The translations under genes were made by a program, and so were the position numbers. DNA of 64,000 bases from Ehretia macrophylla (Eukaryota; Streptophyta; Magnoliopsida; Boraginales; Ehretiaceae): positions 32,126,853-32,190,852 of the forward strand of contig CM075773.1 in NCBI GenBank assembly GCA_037974665.1, read 5' to 3'. Of the stretch, positions 55,541-64,000 are shown piece after piece; positions within the stretch are counted from its first letter, which is position 1; each line of letters opens with the position of its first letter. The notes under the pieces were generated by a model. The model ran no database searches and had not been told where the DNA came from. It was given only the letters and a program-made list of their open reading frames with translations.

Positions 55541-58500
55541 TGCCCCCTCAAGCTAGACGGTCGAGGAATGACAGCTAGCTTGACCTTTTGATGGAGGAAC
55601 TGCACCCGGGACAATGGTTTGGTCAATGAATCAACTACCTGATTAGCCGAGTGAACATGAGAGACCCAAAGCGTTTTGTTTGCCACCTGATCACGAACAA
55701 AGTAAAAGTCAATGGCGATGTGTTTCATGAGCGAGTGAAACATTGGGTTTACACATAGGTAGGTGGCTCCCACATTGTTACAATATATTTTTGGTGTAGC
55801 AGGTAACGACACTTGAAGCTCATCCAAGAGATTTTGCAGCCAATTTATTTCAGCCGTTGCTGCAGCAACCGCCCTATATTCCGCCTTGGTAGAGGAGCGA
55901 GCAATTGATTTCTGCTTGCGAGAAGCCCAACTAATCAGATTGTTGCCAAGAAACACCACATATGCCGAGGTTGAACTTCTATCATCCAAGTTTCCTGCCC
56001 AATCAACATCCGAAAAAGCATGCAAATTTAATGCATCAGTCTTGCGAATGAAGAGGCCATGAGACAGAGTTTCCTTCAGGTAGCGCAATATTCTCTTGAC
56101 TGCTATCCAATGTGTCTCAGTGGGTTGGTGCATGAATTGCGATAGTCGGTTGACAACAAATGCTAAATCTGGCCTAGTAAACGATAGGTACTGCAAAGCA
56201 CCAATTACACTTCTATATAGCTTAGCATCAGCGGGTTTCGACCCATCATTAAGCTTCAACACACATAAAGTAGACATAGGTGTACTTACGCCCTTGGCAT
56301 CAGACATGTTAACTTTTGCCAATAAATCCGCAATATACTTAGATTGAGACAGAAATAGTCCATCTTTCAAATGACTAACTTGAACACCCAAGAAATAGTC
56401 CAACCGACCCAAGTCTTTGGGTGAAAACTTACTGGCAAGAGAGTGAATAATAGCAGAAACAGTATGCAAATCACTTCCAGTGACAATGATATCATCCACG
56501 TAAACTAGCAAAAAAACCACTACACCTTGTGCACGAAGGGAAAATAGAGAAGTATCACCTTTGGAATTGTGGAAGCCAATGCTTAAAAGAAAGCCTTTCA
56601 ATTCTGTGTACCATGCCCGAGGCGCTTGTCGCAGGCCATAAATTGCCTTCTTGAGCTTGCATTCATGATCTGGGTAGTGAGTGTCAACAAACCCTGTAGG
56701 TTGGTGCATATATACCTCCTCCTCCAAAGTTCCCTGTAAAAACGCATTATTAATGTCCAATTGCCTGATTCCCCAACCAAAATGAACTGCAATGGATAAG
56801 ATCAATCTGACAGTTGTAGCGCGAACTACTGGACTAAATGTGGCATCAAAATCAATCCCCGGGTGCTGATGAAATCCTTTCGCCACCAACAGTGCTTTGA
56901 AACGATCTACTGAACCATCCGATTTGCATTTGATCCGATAGACCCATTTGCAACCCACTATATTCTGTGCTTGCGAAGAGAGCATGAGCTCCCAAATGCC
57001 GTTACGGATTAAGGTGTCAAACTCGTCACACATTACCCTACGCCACACAGCAATTTTACTGGCCTGTTTATATGTTGTTGGTTCTGCAAGAGTCTGTAAC
57101 TTTGAAGAAACAGTTACGCACATTTTCTGTATGGGTTTGACAATACCTCGCTGGGACCTTGTGACCATTGAGTGACGAGGGGGATTAATAGTGGGTGATG
57201 GAGAAGAAGAAGATGAAGGTCGTACCAGATTCGAAGCTGGAATGGAAGAGTCGCTGGTCATCACTAGAGATGAAGGAGTGCACGATAGCGACAGACCTGA
57301 AGACTGCGCCGGAGAGAAAGATACAGAAGCAGGGGATGTGATAGGTGGCTGTGGAATGGATAGAGTAGCTACTGGACATAACATATCAGTGGGTGTGGTG
57401 TCAGAGATGTTAGACGATGAGGAGTGGAGTAAAGTAAAAAGATCAGGAGTAGGTTGGGGGCCTAAGTTCAAGGTCTTAGCTGGAAACTCATTTTCATAAA
57501 AGAGTATATGACGGGAAATGAAAGTTTTATTTTTCTGGGGATCATAACACTTATACGCATGGTGTTGTGTTGGGTAACCTAAGAAAATGCAGGGACGTGA
57601 CCTCAACTCTAGTTTATGACTCGCGTAAGGCCGAAGCCACGGGTAACATAAACAACCAGAGATCTTAAGGGTGGAATAATTTGGGGCGTCTCCAAACAAT
57701 AGTTGGAATGGCGATCTGTTGGCCAAGCCATGAGAGGGTAAACAGTTGGTTAAATAGGCAGCTGCTTGACAGGCTGTAGACCAGAATTTTGTTGGGAGAG
57801 AGGCTTTAAACATTAAGGTTAGATCCATTTCAACTATAGTACGATGTCGACGTTCAGCAATACCTACATGTTGAGGCGTATAAGGTGGACTAACCAAGTG
57901 CTGAATCCCACATTTTTTTGAAAAATGGCGAAGTCCCTCAAATTCTCCACCACCATCAGTATATAAAGTACGAATCGTTGTGTTAAAAAAATTTTCAACT
58001 AAGACTTTGAACTCTCGAAAGATTGAGGTTGTATCTGATTTTTTTTTCAAAGGGAATAACCACACATAACGAGTATGATAATCAACAAAAATAATGTAAT
58101 ATTTGAAGTTATCAAAAGATTGCACTGGGGCCAGACCCCAGATATCAGAAAATATAATTTCTAAAGGTTGGCGAGTTACAAGAGTTGACTCTCTAAATGC
58201 TAGCCTATGGCTCTTATTACACGAGCATGCATTACAAATTTGAAAACTAGACGTAGACACTGGAAGTCTATTATTTCGAATAACATGACTAAGAGTACGA
58301 TGATTGGGATGCCCGAGTCTGTTGTGCCAATGTTCCCTAGAGACACGAACAACGACAGAACTTGAGGCTTTGTGGAGACGTCAGGCCATTCGTACAGATT
58401 CCCTTTATTCCGGCCTTGAACCAGCGTTTCCCCCGTGCTCAGATCCTTCACAAGAAAAGCAGATGGGAAAAATTCAATAGAGGTGGAGTTTTGTTTACAG

Positions 58501-58960
58501 AAATGAGACACAAACAATAGGTTCTTTTGAATACTAGGTGCACAAAGAACATTTTTTAAAGAAAAGGTATGTGGATGAGTAATTAGAGAGGTGTTACCGA
58601 CATGGGTGATAGGCACGTTTAACCCATCACCAATGAGAATACCATCAGAGCCGTAATACTTGGACTGAAGGTTCATGTTCTGAAAGTCTAAAGAGATGTG
58701 GTGAGAGGCCCCTGAGTCGAAGACCCAAGGACTGGACGACGAGGATTGTCCCTTCTGAACGAAATGAGCTTGAGGATCAAACGAACGAGTTCGGCAAGTT
58801 TTAGCGGTGTGCCCAAACTTGTCACACAATTGACACTGAACTCGAGGTTGACCGCTTTGTGTGCTAGGTTACCTGGTGTTACTCTATGACTTGAAGCCAG
58901 AATGAAATTGTGATACTCCTTCATTCATTGCATTCTGAGAATATCGATTATTAGAATTGT
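55510..58960 (-). pseudogene. Copia element 3 gag fragment-pol
   Basis: Starts in the Asn-rich end of gag (about 58960), followed by in-frame stops, then a zinc knuckle CQLCDKFGHTAKTC (about 58835), protease (WVFDSGASHH), and GAG-pre-integrase broken by one frameshift near 58360. From 58260 to 55510 a single 916-codon frame remains open through integrase (DIWGL, TDGGGEF, ERRHR), reverse transcriptase (CKWVYRIK; YVDDI near 56505) and RNase H. The last codons run into the 3' LTR. The long open pol half suggests recent activity, but without gag and leader the copy is defective. Confidence 0.92.
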
Positions 58961-58973
58961 TGTTGTTGTACCA

Positions 58974-59156
58974 TATAGAATCTTAATATGCAAGATTGCT
59001 TTGCTGAATATAATACATTTTCGATTCATTCAACAGAGTATTTAAATACAACAATTGAGCTGGCCATTTTGACTAGGACTCTGGATATACATATCAGATT
59101 ACAATACAACCAAATAATATGATAAAGCCAATAACAGATAAAAGATATCCTAAATG
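58974..59156 (-). repeat. 5' LTR of copia element 3 (truncated)
   Basis: A 183-bp copy of 55324-55506. It lacks the 34 bp that form the LTR start in the other copy. Confidence 0.9.
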
Positions 59157-59653
59157 GGATTTTCCTTCCATTTCTAATTTTGTTGCATTTCGCTTAAAGG
59201 GTTGAAGGAAGATAATGTTTCACGTTGTTCACAAAAGCTAACTTGATCGTCTTTTATAGGGATCTACGGCATTTTATTAGTGGTAAAAACTTGATTGAGA
59301 AACATTGATCTCACGATTAACACACCGCAGCTTTGTATATGGGTATCAATTACATGACATATTATTTAATTTCCTATCTCTATGTATTAAGTTCCGGATA
59401 TATCTTAGAAGTTTCTTCGCGCCCATTTCTTTTTATAAATTATTGTACTTAATATAGTATATTGAATTCATTCATCTAACTAATTATGAAGATAATATTG
59501 TAGACCTGTCCGCTGCTAGGTCTAAAAATGGTGCTATGGTAGTCAAAGAGTCCCACTTATTAAAGTCAGGCTGATAGAATTATAATCTATATTGCCTTAA
59601 CTCAGACTATTCAACTTATTTTTATATGTTTTTAAACTAACTCTAGTAAAGAG
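59157..59653. other. Spacer between copia 3 and the Ty3 element
   Basis: About 500 bp of AT-rich DNA with no recognised feature. Confidence 0.5.
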
Positions 59654-60173
59654 TGATGTAGTTCCCATTCATCCTGTCGAGGTCGGAAATCCTTGTAGCT
59701 GAGGTTGTACGGCTACGCTTTGTCAAGCTGAACTTTAGGTTGGCCTCCGAGCTGAACTTTCAGGTTGCCCTCCGAGTTGAACTTTCAGGTTGGCCTCCGA
59801 GTTGAATTTTTAGGTCGGCAACTGAACCTGCACAAGGAAAGGGTAGGAAAATGCGGGGTGATGACCCGGATTTTTCCCTCGGGCGTGTGAATGATTAGTA
59901 TGTCCGAGCTGGAAAGGTAGCTGAGAGCATTTAATGACGAGTTACCTTTGAAATGAAGGGGGTGGAACTCTATTTATACTAAATTCGGGTATGACAGCAT
60001 TTAATGCGGTGCAACTTTATGTCCCATTAGAACAGCTGGCACTGAGGTCTGGGTTTTCTGGTGTCGGGTCAGCATCTAGGTTGGGCATTTAGCTGAATGC
60101 GCTGGGCTCGGCTCTGATTAGCCCATCTCAGCTCGGCGTGGGTAACTCACCTCAGCTCGGGAACCCCTCGTCA
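59654..60173 (-). repeat. 3' LTR of the Tat element (about 520 bp)
   Basis: On the minus strand it begins TGACGAGGGGTTCCCGAG after a purine tract and ends ACTACATCA. Borders are inferred from the purine tract and TG...CA ends, not from comparison with a second LTR. Includes about four copies of a 28-bp repeat (59728-59815). Confidence 0.6.
59728..59815. repeat. 28-bp tandem repeats in the Tat LTR
   Basis: About four units of the type gctgaactttcaggttggcc followed by tccga, with small differences. Confidence 0.85.
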
Positions 60174-60175
60174 AT

Positions 60176-60190
60176 TCCCCCCTCCTCCCC
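60176..60190 (-). promoter_or_regulatory. Polypurine tract of the Tat element
   Basis: The minus strand reads GGGGAGGAGGGGGGA immediately before the 3' LTR, the expected site for plus-strand DNA priming. Confidence 0.6.
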
Positions 60191-60372
60191 AAGTCCAGAT
60201 CGAGGGGGTAAGATCTAGAATTGGGAGTTTTTCCCAAGCTGGAGGTGCCCGACCCCGACAAAGTAGGAATGGCCACTCCAGCGGTGCATGCCCTTCAGAT
60301 GGCTGACACGTCACCTGGCGGTTCTGACAAGACGCGACGTTTGGGCTTCCCAAGGCAATTTTCAGAAGTGCC

Positions 60373-60380
60373 TATAAATA
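60373..60380 (+). promoter_or_regulatory. TATA box for the antisense aORF
   Basis: TATAAATA within CCTATAAATAGGG, a textbook plant TATA box, on the strand opposite to gag-pol and about 260 bp before the first good ATG of the aORF. Confidence 0.55.
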
Positions 60381-60633
60381 GGGCCTTGACATCTAAGATT
60401 CATTTCACACTTCGCTTTCAACTTTCAAGAGTTTTAGGTCGAATACTAGAGTAGTCGTACACATTTAGCTCAGAAAGAATCTTCTCGGGATTTTCAGCTA
60501 TGAGTCAGCTAGGTCGGGTCACATTCCGTAGCTAAGAGCAGTAGGTACGTCCCGACTTCCTTTAGTCATTCCTGTACATTTATATTTAAATTGTAGACAT
60601 GATGGGAGGTCGGAGTCGGAAGATTCCCAGGCA

Positions 60634-62839
60634 ATGGAGGTGAGGTCCTATGGTAGGGATGAGAGTCCGTCGAGCTCGGAGTCCACCTCAAATAGAGACC
60701 AAAGTGGAGAGAGCACTAGTGCGGCTCAAGGATCAGCTCAAAAATCTTGGCCCGGGGAGAGCGATGATGATTGCCAAGTTATCGGGGTTAGACTGGCGCA
60801 AGAGGAGGCTGAGGCGGATCCTTTGGCCGACCTGGGAGACTTGGAAGATAGGGAAGATGAGGAGCCGCTGAATCAACTGGAGGGGGTTGAGATGCCACAA
60901 GAGTACCTAGTTGGAGTTTCTGCCGCCAAGCCGATCGAAGCAGTCCCGGTTAGTGCTGTTTGACCTCGAAGCTCGGCCACAGCCAGCGCTTCTTGAACTC
61001 GGGGGAAGAGGATTGAGCAGCTGTTCGCTTGTTACAAGCGTGAGGGCCATTCCACGGTGCAAATGGCCAACGCCAGGCTGAGGAACTGGTCAGTGGATCG
61101 TCATCACAAGCTGAAGGTTCCAGGTCAGCACGAATCGGCTTGTTATCCTCCGGCCGACCACTTCACCATCTACGACCTTGCATTCGACGTTATCCAGCTC
61201 CCCCTCCCTGATTTTGTTGTCAATATCTTGAACTACTTTGAACTCAGCCCAGGTCAGATGTCGCCGAATGGGTGGGCCGTGATGGTGGCCTTCTATTTGT
61301 TCTGCCTTGAGAAGAAAGTGGAGCCGACCTTGAGCAGGTTCAGGCATTTCTTTGTGCGCAAACCCAACCCAAAGTAGCCAGGGTGGTTCTACTTCGCAGC
61401 TCGGGTCGGCAACTCCATATTCACCAAGTGGCACTCTTCTAACAAGGGTTGACATAATGACTACTATTGGGTGGAGCCAGCTGTGAACTCTGGGTGCAGG
61501 TTGGTCTGGATTCCAAGTTTGAGGAAGACCGTCAATGATGACCCCAAGCTCTCAGAGGAGGAACTTGTGGAAGTCGCGGTGCTCAGGCCCGCGCCCGGGA
61601 CGCTGATAAATATTGACAGTGTGTTCAAATGGGAGCGAATCTGGGATTCCAAGCTATTTGGTAGGGAACCCGACCTCTAGAGGGATTATCCCAACCTGCT
61701 TCTCGAGCCTGAAGGGGACGCGGGGTCTAGCTCAGAAGAGGGTCAGTTTGCAGGATCGCCGCTCGCCCTCCCAATTTTCCTGTTTTCCAGTCTTTTTAGG
61801 TTGGCCTTCGGCTCTTTTTCATTTTTTTCCTTTACCTTTTGCAGGTATGGCGGATATGAGAAAACTTGCGTATGCCTAGGTGAGAAAGAAGAACGAGGCT
61901 AGCGATAAGGCTTCAGCTCGGTCTGGCTTGGGAAGTGCTGCTCAAGGTCAGAGGCAGCGGCCCAGCGGCCAAGTGCGGGAGGTTGGCTCCGAGGTCTCTT
62001 CCAAGGGGACGTCGGGGTCTCCCTTGCCTAAGAGATTGAGCTTGGGAGTGGCGATCCCGGAGCGTTCAGCGTCCCATCATGAGAGTAAAAAGCGGCCTTG
62101 GGCCGAGTACTCCAGGAAAGGTAAGGCCGCGGAGGTGAGCTCTCCCAGCAAGGAGTTTGTGGAGGTGACCAAGGTGGCCCGCGACCCCAAGCTGGCGATG
62201 GTCCCGACAGAGCAGTTCTCGCTCGACTTGAGAATGGCCATAGTTACGGTGAGTCTTATACGACTTTGGATATGGTTATGTTTTTTAGCTCGGCTGATCG
62301 TTTTGCTTTCTTGTACACAGGCCGAGTCCCACATCCTTTCAGGTACTAGCTTTCTTGTCAGGGCCCAGACTCATTGCGTCGAGCTCGAGCAGCGTTATAT
62401 AGATGCCCAAGCCGAGCTTGAGACTCTGAGGGAGGAGGCTGCCCAGAGGCGCAAGGCGGACACGACGAAGATCGACTATCTAAAGAAGGAGCTTGATGCG
62501 AAGAAGTCCCAACGCGAAGCTGCGGCCAAGGATATTGAGCGCTATAAACTGGATAAATGTGAAGTCGAGACGAAGCTCCGGGATCTGGTGGACCGGGTCG
62601 GCCCCGAAAGAGAGAAGGCAGTGGAAGCTTTCAAGTCCAGCGATGCGGCCGTGGACTGGTTGGCCACGGAAGGTGGGGCCATGGCCAAGTATGCCGAGCT
62701 GGAGTTCTACTTCTGGGGTCAAGTCGCAGCTCGAGAGAGAGCGAAGACCTTTTTCTCTGCCACCAAGAATGACTATATTGAAATCTTGGAGGCTCCGCCA
62801 CCGGAGTTCTGGGAAATCCTGAGCTTCCGGCCGACCTGA
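60634..62839 (+). pseudogene. Additional ORF of the Tat element (putative gypsy-type transposon domain), spliced, decayed
   Basis: Protein of unknown function carried by Tat retrotransposons, encoded opposite to gag-pol. Seen: an acidic Ser/Glu-rich start (from 60634); a domain about 61130-61480 (DLAFDVIQLPLPDFVVNIL, NGWAVMVAFYLFCLE, FRHFF) that matches my memory of the Pfam putative gypsy-type transposon family (PF04195); a Lys/Arg-rich linker; and a long coiled coil (about 62370-62600, AELETLREEAAQ). Splice sites: donor at 61742 to acceptor at 61844 (keeps the frame and gives MADMRK), and 62249-62320 (GTGAGT...ACACAG, 72 nt, also open if retained). In-frame stops at 60961, 60994, 61375, 61450, 61678 and 61877 but no frameshift. 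An AT-rich end near 63030-63060 may hold the poly(A) site. Neighbour: integrase tail on the other strand 0.9 kb away. Confidence 0.78.
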
Positions 62840-62939
62840 CGTCCCAAGCTAAAGAGGTGATCAAATTTGTCCAAGAAGGCATGGACCAGGTCAGGGACGA
62901 GGCTGATGCAACCAACGCTGCTCCTCCAAAATAGATTTT

Positions 62940-63740
62940 ATAAATCGGCCCGGGTCAGGCTTTTGTAGTTTCGCCCATGTTGGGCTCATTGTAATCTTGC
63001 CCAGGTCAGGCTTCTGTAATTATTTTTCAATTCTAATGAAATTAATATTTTGCATTTTATTCCAGTTCGTACTTGTGTACCTTTCCCTTCATAAATTTTT
63101 CTTAAGTAAGTGGGGTCGGGCCAATATAATGGACCTTTAAAACTTAAGTAGAAAGAACTAAGCTGGATGCGATTAATGAATTATCATCCTAATCCAAGAT
63201 GGTTAACTGGGAAACTATATAATCGTCGCCGACCTGGACTCGTCAGTCCTATTTAAAATTGGTCAAACTAATATTGACGAATGTTGAGTTCGAGTTTAGA
63301 TCCAAACTAATATACCGACTGAAGCCGGATTACACCGAGTTGGACCTTAATCCGAACTGGCAAAGTTAATCAAATTGTTTTTGATTATTCCCGAGTTGGA
63401 ACATAGTCTGAGCTAGTTTACTTGATCGTTAGCTCGTGATTAAGCGTGGCCACCGCATTAATCCGAGTTGGTAGTAGCTTTGTAGCAGAGGCACTTGGGC
63501 CCGGGTCGGGCATTGTGTTGGTTTGGTTGCTTGGGCCCGGGTCGGGCATTGCACTGATTTACAAAATACATTGTATTGAATTTGTATACGAAGTACTTAG
63601 GCTCGGGGGCCGATTACAAGTAATGTTTTGGCTCGGGGCCTTAACAAGAGATTTCGGCTTGGGGCTGTTACAAAATATTTCGGCTCGGTGCCATAACAAG
63701 AGATTTCGGCTTCAGACAAAATACCGCTTCAAGTGTTCTG
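62940..63740. other. Tat element spacer between aORF and pol
   Basis: No coding segment seen. Contains repeated phrases (gcccgggtcgggcattg twice, 36 bp apart; ggctcggggcc and ggcttggggctgttac variants). Confidence 0.5.
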
Positions 63741-63744
63741 AGTG

Positions 63745-64000
63745 TCATGCATTCTTCAATAGTTTTCCGTTCTTGTCGCGGAGGTAGAAGGTCCTAGGTC
63801 GGACTTCTCTCACGACTTCATACGGTCCCTCCCAGGTTGGGGAGAGCTTGTTACCCGAGCGAAGCGAAAAGATGGCCTTTTTGAGTACGAGGTCGCCAAC
63901 CTTAATAGGCTTAGGCTTGACCTGTTTGGCAAAGGCTCTTTGCATGGCAGCTTTGCTGGCCAGCATTCTAATTTGAGTTTTAGCTCGGAGCTCTTCAGCG
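63745..64000 (-). CDS. Ty3/gypsy integrase C-terminal tail, partial
   Basis: Last 84 residues of a Ty3/gypsy polyprotein, running in from beyond the right edge. Seen: VGDLVLKK (the module that starts the integrase C-terminal region), then LSPTWEGPYEVVREV and FYLRD, the GPY/F-type module that follows the catalytic core. Together with the flanking antisense aORF this supports a Tat-lineage element. The frame stops at 63747-63745, but the next ten codons (HSEHLKRYFV then stop at 63714-63712) continue the usual family ending, so this stop is probably a nonsense mutation of the last Trp codon. Catalytic residues lie outside the window. Confidence 0.85.
   Translation of the reverse strand, partial: AEELRAKTQIRMLASKAAMQRAFAKQVKPKPIKVGDLVLKKAIFSLRSGNKLSPTWEGPYEVVREVRPRTFYLRDKNGKLLKNA

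Larger units (their letters stand above)
55324..59156 (-). mobile_element. Ty1/copia LTR retrotransposon 3, truncated at its 5' end
   Basis: Minus-orientation element related to copia 2 in domain sequence. The 3' LTR (55324-55540, 217 bp) is complete, but the 5' LTR (58974-59156) lacks the first 34 bp and has no target duplication. The 5' LTR runs directly into the Asn-rich C-terminal part of gag: primer-binding site, leader and most of gag are deleted. The LTR ends read TA...TA instead of TG...CA. By eye the LTRs differ at about three positions over 183 bp. A purine tract (TTGAGGGGGCA) precedes the 3' LTR. Confidence 0.9.
59654..64000 (-). mobile_element. Ty3/gypsy Tat-lineage retrotransposon, 3' part only
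   Basis: Minus-orientation element cut by the right window edge. From left to right: 3' LTR, purine tract, an additional ORF (aORF) on the opposite strand, a spacer with repeats such as cttgggcccgggtcgggc (63494 and 63530), and the C-terminal tail of integrase. An antisense aORF between pol and the 3' LTR is known for Tat-lineage elements (Grande, RIRE2 and Retand types as I recall). The G+C-rich sequence contrasts with the AT-rich host DNA. The left border near 59654 is from the TG dinucleotide and repeat content; the second LTR lies outside, so it cannot be checked here. Confidence 0.82.

Noticed and set aside
59654-59660. Exact left border of the Tat LTR at 59657 (TGTAG) rather than 59654 (TGATG)
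   Set aside because: Neither can be proven without the second LTR; the outer TG was used and confidence lowered.
60545-60596. A 52-nt intron in the aORF leader
   Set aside because: Splice-like ends are present but the length is below what plant introns normally allow.

Overview
This is a window of plant nuclear DNA, almost certainly from a eudicot. The genes have many small exons with GT/AG introns, the intergenic DNA is AT-rich, there is a eukaryotic tRNA-Ala gene, and the mobile elements are plant Ty1/copia and Ty3/gypsy LTR retrotransposons. I cannot name the species from the sequence.

Positions 1-43000 are the gene-rich part, with every recognised gene on the minus strand. In order: a UDP-glucose 4-epimerase (UGE, 9 exons, 1285-6750); a tRNA-Ala(CGC) at 12108-12180; an mRNA-export adaptor of the UIEF type (6 coding exons, 13194-15948, with a probable 5'UTR exon and intron up to about 17.1 kb); an organellar group III nucleoside diphosphate kinase (7 exons, 26117-28854); a coiled-coil plus PH-domain protein (7 exons found, 30266-33036, 5' end missing); and a 1296-residue, highly charged Arg/Asp/Ser-rich nuclear-type protein (5 exons, 35698-42724). 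From memory, the order UGE - UIEF - NDPK - PH matches Arabidopsis chromosome 4 (At4g23920-23910-23900-23895) and partly its duplicate (At4g10960-10970-11010).

This block is interrupted by mobile DNA. A TRIM-like miniature LTR element sits in a UGE intron. A complete Ty1/copia element (17585-25679, TSD aaaac) lies between UIEF and NDPK. That copia element is itself split by a 2.49 kb solo LTR (21441-23928, TSD cttac).

Positions 43000-64000 are gene-poor. There is one intact small single-exon gene (46755-47252, +). A second small gene (136 codons before insertion, minus strand) is broken by a second copia element (49293-54041, TSD tgcct). A third copia element (55324-59156) has lost its leader and most of gag. 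The end of a Ty3/gypsy Tat-lineage element runs off the right edge; it carries its 3' LTR (about 59654-60173), an antisense additional ORF with its own TATA box and introns (60373-62940), and the C-terminal tail of integrase (63745-64000, minus).

The host genes are housekeeping genes (nucleotide-sugar metabolism, mRNA export, nucleotide pools) and do not form a pathway or operon. I found no CRISPR array, no bacterial-type system and no clearly new molecular system. The observations most worth following are the interrupted host gene, the nested insertions with perfect target duplications, the decay of two elements by stop codons without frameshifts, the antisense gene in the Tat element, and a 61-bp-arm hairpin in the predicted 5'UTR intron of UIEF.
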